From Nesterenkonia cremea (GTDB lineage: Bacteria > Actinomycetota > Actinomycetes > Actinomycetales > Micrococcaceae): 64,000 bases of DNA. The stretch covers positions 310,001-374,000 of the forward strand of contig NZ_BMIS01000002.1 in NCBI RefSeq assembly GCF_014642675.1, in the 5' to 3' direction. Under the pieces are notes generated by a model, which did no database searches, had not been told where the DNA came from, and worked only from the letters and a program-made list of their open reading frames with translations. The position numbers were made by a program, and so were the translations under genes. Below, one piece after another: positions 29,144 through 39,318 of the stretch (the stretch's first letter is position 1; the number at the start of each line of letters is the position of its first letter).

Positions 29144-29758
29144 ATGACGATCCGGCCCATCACCATCCATGGCGAGCCCGTCCTTCATCGCCGCGCCGTC
29201 GAAGTCGAGACCATCGACGACGAGATCCGCACTGTCATCGCTGACATGGATGAGACCCTGGACGCCTCCCACGGCGTCGGTCTGGCCGCTCCGCAGGTGG
29301 GGGTCGGGCTGCGCATCTTCAACTGGAAGTACGACGGCGACACCGGTGAGGCTCCCAGCCGGGGAGCGATCATCAACCCGAGGCTGCGGCTCATCGGGAA
29401 GGTCTCCAAGGAGGACCCGGATCCGGATGAGGAGACTGAGGGCTGCCTCTCAGCTCCCGGTTACGGGTTTCCGCTGAAGCGCTCCGACCACGTGGAGATC
29501 CAGGGCCTCGACGCCGAGGGCAACCCGGTGCGGTTCGAGGCCACCGGATGGTTCGCGCGCATCATGCAGCACGAGTATGACCACCTGGACGGCTACCTTT
29601 ATGTGAACCGGCTGAACCAGAAGTGGGCCAAGCGCTGGAAGAAGGTGCTGAAGAAGGAGGGCTGGACTGTCTCCGGCAACTCCTGGATGCCGGGGGTGGA
29701 CGCGGACCCCTTCGGCCATGATGAAGATCTGGCAGAAGAGGCCGAGCCCCAGTCCTGA
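29144..29758 (+). CDS. def: Peptide deformylase
   Basis: Removes the formyl group from nascent proteins. All three signature motifs are present: GVGLAAPQVG near residue 43, EGCLSAPGYGF near 102, and MQHEYDHLDG near 147 with metal-binding Cys and two His. The 204-residue length is that of the longer actinobacterial enzymes with an acidic tail. It is convergent with trpD, nine bases apart. Confidence 0.96.
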   Translation: MTIRPITIHGEPVLHRRAVEVETIDDEIRTVIADMDETLDASHGVGLAAPQVGVGLRIFNWKYDGDTGEAPSRGAIINPRLRLIGKVSKEDPDPDEETEGCLSAPGYGFPLKRSDHVEIQGLDAEGNPVRFEATGWFARIMQHEYDHLDGYLYVNRLNQKWAKRWKKVLKKEGWTVSGNSWMPGVDADPFGHDEDLAEEAEPQS

Positions 29759-29767
29759 GGTCCTCCC

Positions 29768-30820
29768 TCAGGCGCCGGAGAAGTCTGTCCAGCGCTGCAG
29801 CACGTCTGCGGCAGCCCCGGAGTCCAGAGACTCTGCCGCGCGCTGCATATTGGTGCGCAGGCGCTCCAGCAGTGGACCGGAGGCCTCCTCGTCCAAGGCA
29901 GTGAGCCCCGCGGCCGCATTGAGCACCACTGCGTCGCGCACAGGGCCGTGCTCGCCCTGGAGCAGATGGCGGACCGTCTCGGCGTTCTGCTGACCCGTGC
30001 CGCCCTGGAGGTCCTCCACGGCGGTACGGAGGACTCCCACGTCCTCAGGGGCGAGCTCAAGATGCTCCACAGAGCCCTCGCGGACCTCCCAGAGGTCGGT
30101 GGCGGCCGACGTCGTGATCTTGTCCCGTCCGTCCTGTCCGCGGAAGACCAGGCCGCGTGTACCGCGTGCGGCCAATACCTCGGCCATCTTCGGAGCCAGC
30201 TCTGCGCGCGCACATCCCAAGGCCTGAGCGGTGACCCGCGCCGGGTTGGCCAGGGGCCCCAGGAAGTTGAACACCGTGCGCACGCCCAGCTGCTTGCGGG
30301 CAGGGCCCACAAAGCGCATAGAGGGGTGGAAGCTCTGGGCGAAGAGGAACGTGATGCCCACCTGCTCAGCGGCCTGGGTCACCCGCTCGATCGGCAGGGA
30401 GAGGTCCACGCCGAGTGCCTCGATCACATCGGCGGCTCCGGCGGTGCTGGAGGCACCTCGATTGCCGTGCTTGACCACTGTGGCTCCAGCTCCGGCCGCC
30501 ACCAGGGAGGACATCGTGGAGATGTTCACAGTGCCCAGGAGGTCGCCGCCGGTGCCCACGATGTCCAGAGTGGGTCCTGAGACCTCTGCCGGCAGGGCCT
30601 TGTCCATCATGGCGCTGCTGAGCCCCACGAGCTCCTGTGCGGTCTCTCCCTTGGCCCGCAGGGCGATGAGGAAGCCGGCGATCTGGGCATCGCTGAGCTC
30701 TCCGCCCATGAGCTGATCCATCGCCCAGGCCGCGGTCTGCGCCGTGAGGTCCTCAGCGGCCAGAAGGGTCTCGAGCACGACAGGCCAGGTCAGTTCGGAA
30801 GTCTCAGCTGGTGTATGCAT
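29768..30820 (-). CDS. trpD: Anthranilate phosphoribosyltransferase
   Basis: Transfers phosphoribose from PRPP to anthranilate, the second step of tryptophan synthesis. The PRPP site is DIVGTGGDLLGTVNIST near residue 86, with KHGNRGASSTAGAADVIEALG and the C-terminal GPVRDAVVLNAAAG. The ATG at 30820 gives 350 residues, the family length. A possible TATCGT box lies seven bases upstream. A lone trpD divergent from ctaE is also the arrangement in mycobacteria, so it is old synteny, not a remnant trp operon. Confidence 0.94.
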   Translation of the reverse strand: MHTPAETSELTWPVVLETLLAAEDLTAQTAAWAMDQLMGGELSDAQIAGFLIALRAKGETAQELVGLSSAMMDKALPAEVSGPTLDIVGTGGDLLGTVNISTMSSLVAAGAGATVVKHGNRGASSTAGAADVIEALGVDLSLPIERVTQAAEQVGITFLFAQSFHPSMRFVGPARKQLGVRTVFNFLGPLANPARVTAQALGCARAELAPKMAEVLAARGTRGLVFRGQDGRDKITTSAATDLWEVREGSVEHLELAPEDVGVLRTAVEDLQGGTGQQNAETVRHLLQGEHGPVRDAVVLNAAAGLTALDEEASGPLLERLRTNMQRAAESLDSGAAADVLQRWTDFSGA

Positions 30821-30862
30821 AGAGACGACGATACCGGGGCCAGGAGGGCCCCGACACGCGCT

Positions 30863-30885
30863 TATTTCTACAGCCTGTCGAAATA
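30863..30885. promoter_or_regulatory. Near-perfect dyad between trpD and ctaE (candidate operator)
   Basis: TATTTCTACAG (30863-30873), one central C, then CTGTCGAAATA (30875-30885). Ten of eleven positions match. It sits in an AT-rich patch just upstream of the likely trpD promoter and about 130 bases before ctaE. A GC-rich hairpin (30835-30853) lies next to it. The binding protein is unknown. Confidence 0.5.
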
Positions 30886-31011
30886 TTCTGTTTTTTTCTG
30901 AGCGCTCTGACCTTGGTACTCCCTGGGAATGACGCGGAAGCCGCGGCCTGACAAGGATCTGGAGACGCGCCACGCGCCCGAGGTCGATAGCGAAGTCAGG
31001 TCTTTTCAGGC

Positions 31012-31017
31012 AATAAT
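31012..31017 (+). promoter_or_regulatory. Leaderless promoter -10 box of ctaE
   Basis: AATAAT lies six bases before the GTG at 31024, and no ribosome-binding site precedes that codon. Confidence 0.45.
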
Positions 31018-31023
31018 GTGTCC

Positions 31024-31671
31024 GTGACGTCTGCAACCCAAGCCCCAAACGTTCCGGCGCGCACGCTGCCGAACCGCCCAAACATGGTGTCCGTGGGCAC
31101 CATGGTGTGGCTCACCAGCGAGCTGATGTTCTTCGCCGGCCTGTTCGCGATCTACTTCACCCTGCGCTCTGCGCAGCCCGAGATGTTTGCCGAGGGTGCC
31201 ACTCAGTTGGACATCCCGCTGGCTACGACCATCACCATCATCCTGGTGGCCAGCTCGGTGACTGCTCAGTTCGGCGTCTTCGCCGCTGAACGGCACCAGC
31301 CGCGGCGCACCGGGGGTCTGCTCCAGCTGAAGAACTGGGGCATGATCGAGTGGTACATCCTCTCCTTCCTGATGGGCTCGGTCTTCATCGCCGGTCAGAC
31401 CTACGAGTTCGCTGTGTTGGTCTCCCACGGCGTCGCCGTGCAGACCAACGCCTTCGGCTCGGCGTTCTATATCACCACCGGCTTCCACGGCCTGCACGTG
31501 CTCGGTGGTCTGGTGGCCTTCTGCTACGTCATCGCCCGGGCCTACTTCAGCGTGAAGTTCACCCACCGGGAAGCCAGCGCGGCGGTCGTGGTGTCCTACT
31601 ACTGGCACTTCGTCGATGTCGTCTGGATCGCCCTGTTCGGCATCATCTACATCCTTCCGCTGCTCGTCTGA
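31024..31671 (+). CDS. ctaE: Cytochrome c oxidase subunit III
   Basis: Integral subunit of the aa3 oxidase. The 215-residue product has five to six membrane helices. It begins MTSATQAPNVPARTLPNRPN, then MVSVGTMVWLTSELMFFAGL, and ends with YYWHFVDVVWIALFGIIYIL, the conserved subunit III C-terminus. GTG at 31024 is preferred over GTG at 31018 because of the leaderless box and homologous N-termini. It heads the ctaE-qcrCAB operon. Confidence 0.95.
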   Translation: MTSATQAPNVPARTLPNRPNMVSVGTMVWLTSELMFFAGLFAIYFTLRSAQPEMFAEGATQLDIPLATTITIILVASSVTAQFGVFAAERHQPRRTGGLLQLKNWGMIEWYILSFLMGSVFIAGQTYEFAVLVSHGVAVQTNAFGSAFYITTGFHGLHVLGGLVAFCYVIARAYFSVKFTHREASAAVVVSYYWHFVDVVWIALFGIIYILPLLV

Positions 31672-31729
31672 TCCGGACGACGGCGCACCCTTGAACCTGA
31701 CAACGCACCGACAAGTGAGGAACCGGCAC

Positions 31730-32530
31730 GTGAAGGCACTCTCACAGAAGCGCCGCCACCCCTTCGCAGGAGTGGCCCTGCTCCTCCTGGGTCTGCTGAT
31801 CACCGGTGGCCTGTACAGCGCAGCCACCACGATCAACGAGGCTCAGGCGTCCGAGAACGCGGATGCCTACTCCGACCCGGACAACATCGAAGAGGGCGAG
31901 CGACTCTTCGTCGCCAACTGCGCCACCTGCCACGGCATCAACGCCGAGGGCACCGACGCCGGCCCGTCGCTGATCGGCGTGGGCGCCGCCTCGGTGGACT
32001 TCCAGGTCGGCACCGGCCGCATGCCCATGCAGATGCAGGGCCCGCAGGCTCAGCAGAAGCCGGCTCAGTTCAATGATGAGCAGACCATGCAGCTGGCTGC
32101 CTACGTGGCCTCCCTCGGAGCCGGGCCGGCCGTGCCCGATGACGAGTACCTGGACGTGGACCAGGGCGACCCCGCCCGCGGCGGCGAGCTGTTCCGCATC
32201 AACTGCGCCATGTGCCACAACGCGGCGGCCGCCGGCGGTGCGCTGACCGAGGGCAAGTACGCGCCTTCCCTGCACGGCGTGGAACCGCGTCATGTCTATG
32301 CGGCTATGACCACCGGCCCGCAGAACATGCCGGTCTTCTCGGATGCGAACCTGGTGCCGGAGGACAAGCGTGACATCATCGCCTTCCTGCAGACTTACGA
32401 GAGCCAGGGCACCCCCGGCGGCTTCTCCCTGGGCTTCCTGGGCCCCGTCTCTGAGGGTCTGTTCATCTGGACCGGTGGGCTCGCGCTGCTCATCGCCTCC
32501 ATGGTCTGGCTGACCTCACGGTCCTCGTAG
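31730..32530 (+). CDS. qcrC: Di-heme cytochrome c subunit of the bc1 complex (QcrC)
   Basis: Passes electrons from the bc1 complex directly to the aa3 oxidase in actinobacteria. Two heme sites are visible, CATCHG near residue 64 and CAMCHN near 162, each in its own cytochrome c domain. There is an N-terminal membrane helix (GVALLLLGLLITGGLYSA) and a C-terminal anchor (GGLALLIASMVWL). The GTG at 31730 follows GTGAGGA. The di-heme form replaces a soluble cytochrome c and implies a supercomplex. Confidence 0.96.
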   Translation: MKALSQKRRHPFAGVALLLLGLLITGGLYSAATTINEAQASENADAYSDPDNIEEGERLFVANCATCHGINAEGTDAGPSLIGVGAASVDFQVGTGRMPMQMQGPQAQQKPAQFNDEQTMQLAAYVASLGAGPAVPDDEYLDVDQGDPARGGELFRINCAMCHNAAAAGGALTEGKYAPSLHGVEPRHVYAAMTTGPQNMPVFSDANLVPEDKRDIIAFLQTYESQGTPGGFSLGFLGPVSEGLFIWTGGLALLIASMVWLTSRSS

Positions 32531-32613
32531 CCGGCCGCTGAACACCCCGACGGTGTCCGGAGCACCGCACATAAGCACTCCAAGCAATCACTCAAGCAAA
32601 GGACGAAAACCAT

Positions 32614-33699
32614 ATGGGCGAGCACGGTAACGGCGACCCGAAGGACTCGGGTGCCGTCATCAAAGCCGGTGAAGGGGAGTCGGGCAAATACGCCATCGAC
32701 AACCCGGGCCTGCCCCCGCACCGCCCGCGGCTGGCAGACGAGAGTGAGAAGGTCGCGAAGGGCGCTGAGCGCGTCGTCTCGGTTCTCTTCCTGCTCTCGA
32801 TCATCGGCACCGTGGTCTTCTTTGTCGGCTACTTCGCCATCGGCCAGACCGAGGGCGATCTGCAGCTTCTGCGTGTGCAGAACACCTTGCTCGGCGTCGG
32901 CGTCGCCTTCGCGATGCTCGGCATCGGCCTGGGTGTGGTGCACTGGGCCAAGACGCTGATGCCGGACCACGAGATGGTCGAAGACCGCAAGCCTCTCCGG
33001 AAGGAGACGGAGCGCGAAGAGGCGGAGACGATCATCAACGACGTCCTCGACGAGTCGCAGATCAAGCGTCGCCCGCTGCTGCGCAACACGATGATCGGCG
33101 CAGCGCTGCTCGCTCCGTTGCCTTTCATCGTCACCCTGCGCGATCTGGACCGCTCCGAGGACTTCGGGGTCGAGCGCATGCGGCACTCGATGTGGGACGA
33201 GGGCGTGCACCTGGTCCGCGACCCCTCCGGCACCCGCATCAGAGCCTCCGACCTGACCGTCGGCACCGCCATGCACGTCATCCCGGAGAACCTACGCACC
33301 ATCTCCAGCCATGGTGAGCGCCTGTCCGAGAAGGCCAAGGCAGTCACCCTGGTCATGCGTATGAACCCCGAGGACATCGAGACTGTCAGCGAGGGACGCG
33401 AGAACTGGTCCCACGACGGCATCATCGCCTGCTCGAAGGTCTGCACCCACGTCGGCTGCCCGGTTGCGCTGTACGAGCGGCACACGCACCACCTGCTGTG
33501 CCCGTGCCACCAGTCCACCTTCGATGCCGCCAACGAGTTCAAAGTCGTCTTCGGCCCCGCCGGACGTCCGCTGCCGCAGCTGCCCATCACTGTTGATGAA
33601 GAGGGCTACCTTATCGCGCGCAGCGACTTCACCGAACCCGTCGGCCCGACCTACTGGGAGCGCGGCAACACCGACCCGGAGGGTGATTACGCATCATGA
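32614..33699 (+). CDS. qcrA: Rieske iron-sulfur subunit of the bc1 complex
   Basis: Binds the 2Fe-2S cluster that accepts electrons from menaquinol. The cluster motifs are CTHVGCPVAL and CPCHQSTFD, near residues 284-310. Three membrane helices lie in the N-terminal half (residues 55-80, 90-112, 155-170), the actinobacterial arrangement; most other Rieske proteins have one. The 361-residue protein starts at ATG after AAAGGACG. It overlaps qcrB by four bases. Confidence 0.96.
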   Translation: MGEHGNGDPKDSGAVIKAGEGESGKYAIDNPGLPPHRPRLADESEKVAKGAERVVSVLFLLSIIGTVVFFVGYFAIGQTEGDLQLLRVQNTLLGVGVAFAMLGIGLGVVHWAKTLMPDHEMVEDRKPLRKETEREEAETIINDVLDESQIKRRPLLRNTMIGAALLAPLPFIVTLRDLDRSEDFGVERMRHSMWDEGVHLVRDPSGTRIRASDLTVGTAMHVIPENLRTISSHGERLSEKAKAVTLVMRMNPEDIETVSEGRENWSHDGIIACSKVCTHVGCPVALYERHTHHLLCPCHQSTFDAANEFKVVFGPAGRPLPQLPITVDEEGYLIARSDFTEPVGPTYWERGNTDPEGDYAS

Positions 33700-35414
33700 G
33701 CGCCACCAAAGAGAAGTACACCGAGGAGCAGTACCTCGAGGTCGACCAGTACCAGCCGAAGACTGGCGGCGGTCGGATCGCCAACTACGTCGACACCCGT
33801 GTGGGCGGCACCAGCATCGTCCGTGAGTTCGGCCGGAAGGTCTTCCCTGATCACTGGACCTTCATGTTCGGTGAGGTCGCGCTCTACAGCTTCGTCATCC
33901 TGATCCTCTCGGGCACGTTCCTGACCTTCTGGTTCGACCCGTCGATGGCGACCACCCGCTACTCCGGCTCCTACGCACCGTTGCAGGGCCTGGAGATGTC
34001 CACTGCGTACGCCACAGCCCTGGAGCTGTCCTTCGACGTGCGCGGCGGTCTGTTCATGCGTCAGCTGCACCACTGGGCAGCGCTGCTGTTCGTGGCCGCC
34101 ATGTCCATCCACATGTTGCGCGTGTTCTTCACCGGAGCCTTCCGGAAGCCGCGTGAGCTCAACTGGGTGGTCGGCGCCTCTCTCCTGATCCTCGGCCTGG
34201 GCGCCGGCTTCACCGGCTACTCCCTGCCGGACGAGGTCCTCTCCGGCAACGGCCTGCGCATCATCGACGGCATGCTCAAGGCACTGCCGGTGGTGGGCAC
34301 CTACATCTCCTTCTTCCTCTTCGGAGGCGAGTTCCCCGGCAGCGAGGTCATCCCGCGTCTGTATGTGATGCACATCATGGTGCTGCCGGCGATGATCCTG
34401 CTGCTGATCGCGATCCACCTGTTCCTGGTGGTCACCCACAAGCACACTCAGTACCCCGGCCCCGGTCGCACCGAGCGCAATGTGGTGGGCTACCCGGTCG
34501 GCCCGGTCTACGCGGCCAAGGCAGGCGGCTTCTTCTTCATCGTCTTCGGGATCCTGGCGCTGATCTCGGGTACGTTCCAGATCAACGCGCTCTGGAACTA
34601 CGGTCCCTACGATCCATCGCCGGTGCAGGCGGGTGCACAGCCCGACTGGTACATCGGCCCGTTCGAGGGTGTCCTGCGTCTGATGCCTGGTTATCTCGGG
34701 GACTTCTCGCTGGAATGGGTGATCCCCACGCCATGGGGCGGCAACTCGTTGGCGATGCCGGTGCTGATCCCGATGATCCCGGTGGCTCTGATCTTCCTGG
34801 GCATGTTCGTCTGGCCGTGGATCGAGTCTTGGATCACCAAGGACACCAAGGAGCGCCACCTCCTGGACCGTCCGCGCAACGCCCCCACCCGCACCGCCTT
34901 CGGTGTGGCCATCGTGACCAACTACATGATCATGTGGGGCATGGGCTCGAACGACCTCATCGCAACACACTTCCAGCTGTCGCTGAACGACATCACCTAC
35001 TGGTCGCGTGTGCTGTTCTTCCTCGGCCCGGTGATCGCCTACATCCTCACCAAACGCATCTGCCTGTCCCTGCAGCGCAAGGACCGCGAGACGGCACTCC
35101 ACGGTGATGAGGCCGGGGTGATCCAGGTGTCCGCCGACGGCGGCTTCAGCGAGAAGCACCGTCGCCTGGACGACTACGAGCTGTGGACCCTGGTCTCCTA
35201 CGATTCGCCTGAACCGACCCCGGCCCAGCCGAACGCCAAGGGTAAGATCACCCTGCTCGAGAAGTTCCGGGCACGTCTGAACCGTGCGTTCTACGAGGAC
35301 CGGGTTGCCCCGGTCAGCCGCGAGGAGTACCTCGAGGCGCTCGAGCACGATCACCATGAGCCGGAGGAGCTCCCCGCCAGCGGAGTGGGCGCCATCGAGT
35401 CCAGGGATCACTGA
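33696..35414 (+). CDS. qcrB: Cytochrome b subunit of the bc1 complex
   Basis: Di-heme b membrane subunit that oxidises menaquinol. Heme ligands are in MRQLHHWAALLFVAAMSIHMLR and MLLLIAIHLFLVVTHKHTQY-like segments, and GYSLPDEVLSGNGLRI and PDWYIGPFEG mark quinone-site regions. About eight membrane helices are followed by a cytoplasmic tail of about 120 residues typical of actinobacterial QcrB. ATG start overlaps the qcrA stop. A 16-bp hairpin lies downstream. Confidence 0.96.
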   Translation: MSATKEKYTEEQYLEVDQYQPKTGGGRIANYVDTRVGGTSIVREFGRKVFPDHWTFMFGEVALYSFVILILSGTFLTFWFDPSMATTRYSGSYAPLQGLEMSTAYATALELSFDVRGGLFMRQLHHWAALLFVAAMSIHMLRVFFTGAFRKPRELNWVVGASLLILGLGAGFTGYSLPDEVLSGNGLRIIDGMLKALPVVGTYISFFLFGGEFPGSEVIPRLYVMHIMVLPAMILLLIAIHLFLVVTHKHTQYPGPGRTERNVVGYPVGPVYAAKAGGFFFIVFGILALISGTFQINALWNYGPYDPSPVQAGAQPDWYIGPFEGVLRLMPGYLGDFSLEWVIPTPWGGNSLAMPVLIPMIPVALIFLGMFVWPWIESWITKDTKERHLLDRPRNAPTRTAFGVAIVTNYMIMWGMGSNDLIATHFQLSLNDITYWSRVLFFLGPVIAYILTKRICLSLQRKDRETALHGDEAGVIQVSADGGFSEKHRRLDDYELWTLVSYDSPEPTPAQPNAKGKITLLEKFRARLNRAFYEDRVAPVSREEYLEALEHDHHEPEELPASGVGAIESRDH

Positions 35415-35464
35415 TCCTTGAGCCTCCTCGGGCGAGATCATCGGGGAGCCTGACCGGCTCCACC

Positions 35465-35514
35465 ACGACGGCGGGCCCGTTTTCCACAGATGTGGGAGAC
35501 GGGCCCGCCGTCGT
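35465..35514 (+). terminator. Long perfect hairpin after the ctaE-qcrCAB operon
   Basis: ACGACGGCGGGCCCGT (35465-35480) pairs perfectly with ACGGGCCCGCCGTCGT (35499-35514). The loop itself contains a CCACA/TGTGG stem. There is no T-run, as is common for actinobacterial terminators. Confidence 0.8.
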
Positions 35515-35592
35515 ACCCGCTCCATGGGTAGTGTGGGACCCACGATCATCCCTGGTCAGACGGTCCGGGTCTGACAGTGGAGAGGAGCCTGA

Positions 35593-38500
35593 GTGGAGTT
35601 CCTGATCATCATCGGCCTGGTGCTGGCTGTGCTCTGCGCAGTGCCGCTGCTGATCGGCTTCGCCATCGGCCAGGCCGTGGAGCGCAGGCGCTGGATCCGC
35701 TCCGGCGCCTCAGCTCCGCATATCCGCGCTCAGCAGTCATACCCGACGCCGTACGGTCAGGCTCCGCAACAGCCGCAGGCTCCCTATGGTCCGCAGGCTG
35801 CGCAGGCACCGCAGCAGGACCCGTGGGCGCGGCCGGTGGCGGATCAGGAGCAGGCGGCACCACCACCGGCTGTCCACCCCCAGCCTCATCCGCACCCTCA
35901 GCCGTCTGCCGCTCGCTCCGCACCGCTGCCCGGCTACCAGGCGCCGGTGGGCAAGACTGCCGAGCAGTTGGCCGCAGAGAAGAGGCGTCGGGAGCACCGG
36001 AACATCAATGTCGCTCTCTACAGCGGCGGTCTGCTGCTGGTGGCCGCGGCACTCTCCTTCATCGCCGTGGTGGGAGACCCGGTGCTCACGGCCGTCAGCC
36101 TGGGTGCAGTCTGCCTGGCCTTCACCGCCGGCGGCTTCCTGATCGCGCGCTTCTCCACTGTCCTCAGGCCCGCAGGCATCGCCCTCTACGGCACAGGCCT
36201 GGCGCTGCTGCCGGTGCTGGCGCTGCCGCTCAACGAGGCGATCATCCATGAGGAGCTGCTGACCTGGTTGGTCACCTCAGTGGTGGGCACGGCTGTCTAT
36301 CTCCACGGTGCCGTGGCCCTGGACAGCCGCATCCTCGGCTATCTGGTCATACCCTTCCTCTACTCCACGGTCTTCGCGGCCACGGCCGCCGTCCGTCCTG
36401 CCCTGTTCTGGGCGCTGCTGGTGGTCATCGCAGTCTCGTCGTCGCTCCAGCTGGCCATGGCCCTCTGGGGATCCCGTGTGCCGCAGGTGTTGTCCAAGCC
36501 CTTCGGGCAGCTGCATGTGGTCGTGGTGCCGGGTGTCCTGGTGGCCGCTCTTGTGATGTTCGACCAGCTGAGCCGCTATGAGTCTGCCACGCTGTTCGGC
36601 GTCACGGGTGTCTACTACTTGGCGAGCTCCTGGCAGTGCCTCACGCAGGCCGGTCGGCTGGCCCAACGGATCGCAGCGCGTCCAGTGTGGCTGCTCGCAG
36701 CGGTGCTCCTGCTGGGGGACCAGGGAATGGGTGCCTTCGGTCTGCTGACTGTGCTGGTCGGCATCCTGGCGGTGCTCTATCTGGCCGTCTGCCATATCCC
36801 TGGGTTCACCGTGGGGGAGTGGGCGCGTGCCGATCGGCGGCTCTCGCTGGTGCTGGTCCTGGGCGCCTCGGTGCTGGTCCAGCTAGCTGTGCTGCCCTCT
36901 GACACGCTCGACAGCACCGGACACGCCTGGATGATCATCCTGGCTGTGATCACTGTGTGCGTGGCCGTACAGTCTCTGCTGATCATTCGGGACACGGCAG
37001 CCGCAACGGCTCCGCTGGGCTGGCAGCTGGTCATCCGCGGTGTGCTGGTCCTCTCCATGCTGGCCGCCCTGCCGGAGAACACCTGGTGGACTGTGGCCTG
37101 GGCCCTGGTCTGGCTGCTCGGGGAGATCGCCCTGTCTCGGCGGCCCTGGCGAGCGCGCTGTCGGTGCCGTCGCTGTGGGAGCGTTCGGACTCGCTCTGGG
37201 CCGCGCTCTGGAGGATCCGCTGCTCGGCGATCGCCTGGCCCTGGCGGCAGTGACGCTCTTCGCCGTGACCTGCGCCGTCCTGTTGGGTCTGGCCAGCCGC
37301 AGCTCGTTCAGGCTCGGCGCCAGTCCACGCCGCGAGCTGGGAGAGTCATGGTGCTGGGCCGCACTGTTCATTCCAGCGGCGGCGCTGGGAGCAGTGCTCT
37401 ACCTGCTGGGCGCGGCCGCGGTGCTCTGCAGAATCCTGCTCATGACCTCCGGATCGGCCGCGACAGTCGGTGATCAGGGCGAGGTCCCCTCGATCAGCAC
37501 CGCTCGGGCAGGAGCTTTCGCCGGTTGTGCACTGATCGGAATCACCGCGGTGGACTGGCTCTACGGCAGCGCACAGGGCCAGGCGGCCCTGCTGCTGGCC
37601 GTGGCGCTGACTCTGCTGGGCGCAGAGGTGCTCAGCGCTGTCCTGCTGCGCCGTGGCGGTGCCGCCCAGGATGTCCGTGTGCGGACCTGGATGCCGCTGC
37701 ATCTCTCCGCGAATCTGCTCTGGCTGGCCGCGGTCAACGCAGTGCTGGCGGTCACCGGGGCTGACGGCGCGCTGTATTGGGTCACCGCAGTGCCCTGGGC
37801 GCTGTCCGCGCTGGTTCTGCTGTGGCGCCTGGATCTTCGGGTTCCGCAGATCCTGCTGATCGCTCCGGCGTTCTACGCCGTCGGTGCGGCCGTGATGATG
37901 CTGGCCGGACTGGTCTCCGTCGATCGCCCATGGTGGGCCGCCTTGATCCTGGGCGCGGCCGGACTGCTGCTGGTGGTCCTGTGCCTGCGTCATGTGAGCC
38001 TTCCGCCGGGGGCGCTGGCTCTTCCGACCTGTGCCGCGTTGGGCGGCGCACTGCTGATGCTGGGTCCATTGGAGGCCGTCGATGCCTCGGCGGGGCTGAC
38101 GCTCTATGTGGTCCCGGTTGCGGCCTTCCTGCTGAGCCTGCTGGCCGGCGTCGCAACGATGGCCCTCACCTCTGCTCAGCAGACGCGTATAGCGCTGATC
38201 GCCTCCACCGGTGGTATGACGCTGCTGACCTCGCTGGTCCCGGTGATCGCCGCACCCGCTGCGGATCCGCCCGGGCTGGGATGGACGGTTCCTGCCATGC
38301 ACGCGCTGCTGGTGGCGGCGGCCCTCTGGGGCGGACCGCACAGTGTGCGGGTCATCGCCGCTCTGATCGGCAGTCTCGCCATGCCGGCCTCGTTGCTCTT
38401 GGCCTGGGGTCAGCATGAACCGATCACAGCGACCACGGCGGCTGTGGCTGTCCTGCTCATGCTGGCGGGTCTGCTGGTCAGCGAACCGCTGCTGAGTCGC

Positions 38501-39318
38501 GTACCTCATGAGTCCCATCTCTTCCTGGGCACCGCTGCGGCCGTGCTGGCGGTCCTGGTGGTGACGTCCCACCAGCCGCTGCCTGCCGGTGACTCCACGC
38601 TGCTGCTGCAGGTGGCGCCCTTCGCAGGTGCTGCGGCGCTGCTGACCCATGGTCTGGTCCGAGGTCACAGCGGTGCCCTCTGGGCAGGCGCTCTGCTGCC
38701 TGTGGCGGCTCCGGTGCCGGAGGAGGCCATGTACCTCTTCTGGCTGCTGCCGGTGCTGCACGCCCTGGTGTTCATGGCAGAGCTGGATCGCTCGGGTCCG
38801 GCGCAGCGCGCCCAGTGCTGCCTCTTCGGAGCGCTGGGGCTGCCGGTCTCGGGGCTGTATGTCTGGGTCCGGACAGAGGGGCTCTCACAGGTCAGCGTCT
38901 CGGTGACGCTGCTGCTGATGATGGTGGCCCTGATGGTCAGCGAGTGTGTGCTGGCCGCGCGTCAGGAGCTGCCCGGACAGGCGCCTGAGGTGGCCCGCAC
39001 GGCCGTCCTGGGCCACGGGCTGTTCTTCGGAGCGGGGGAGCAGTCGCCACTGCCGCAGCGTTGGTCTCCTTCCTGGGCGACTCCACCTTCGCCGAGGTCA
39101 CGCCGCTGGCCGCAGCCGCCGCTCTGCTGGTCTGCGCGCTGCTGCGATCCAACCGTAAGGGCCTGTGGTGGGCCGCCACGCTGATCGTGCTGAGCGTGCT
39201 CTGGTGGCTGCGGAGCTTCACTGTGCTGCTGCTGGTCACGCTGGCAGTGCTGATCATCGGTGCGGCCATCTGGCGGCTGATCGTGATCAACCGCCGGGAC
39301 GTCACCTTCGGCGGGTGA
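35593..39318 (+). pseudogene. Very large polytopic membrane protein, two compensating frameshifts
   Basis: The span holds one protein of about 1240 residues read in three pieces. Piece 1 (35593 to about 37155) has one N-terminal helix, a Pro/Gln/Ala-rich cytoplasmic linker (residues 40-115), then many membrane helices. Piece 2 (to about 39036) continues the hydrophobic helices in the +1 frame. Piece 3 (to 39318) returns to the first frame with VSFLGDSTFAEVTPLAAAAA and two or three last helices. The first shift is explained by one extra C in GAGCGCGCTG at 37151-37160. The second is explained by one missing G in the G5 run at 39034-39038. I recognise no family with certainty; size and helix density recall DUF2339-like proteins. 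The GTG start follows AGAGGAG. Either this is a decaying gene or the sequence has two indel errors. Confidence 0.7.

Noticed and set aside
31616..32530. Upstream start of qcrC inside ctaE
   Set aside because: The GTG at 31730 has a ribosome-binding site and gives a proper N-terminal membrane helix.
35700..35940. Possible tandem repeat in the Pro/Gln-rich linker of the large membrane gene
   Set aside because: Codons are varied and no fixed repeat unit exists; it is low-complexity protein sequence only.
37151..39038. Programmed ribosomal frameshifting in the large membrane gene
   Set aside because: There is no slippery heptamer with a following pseudoknot, and two opposite shifts nearly 1.9 kb apart would be needed.
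37040..39184. Independent 714-codon membrane protein gene
   Set aside because: Its first 30 codons are nonsense in composition and overlap the preceding frame. Sequence continuity at both ends shows that it is the middle part of one frameshifted gene.
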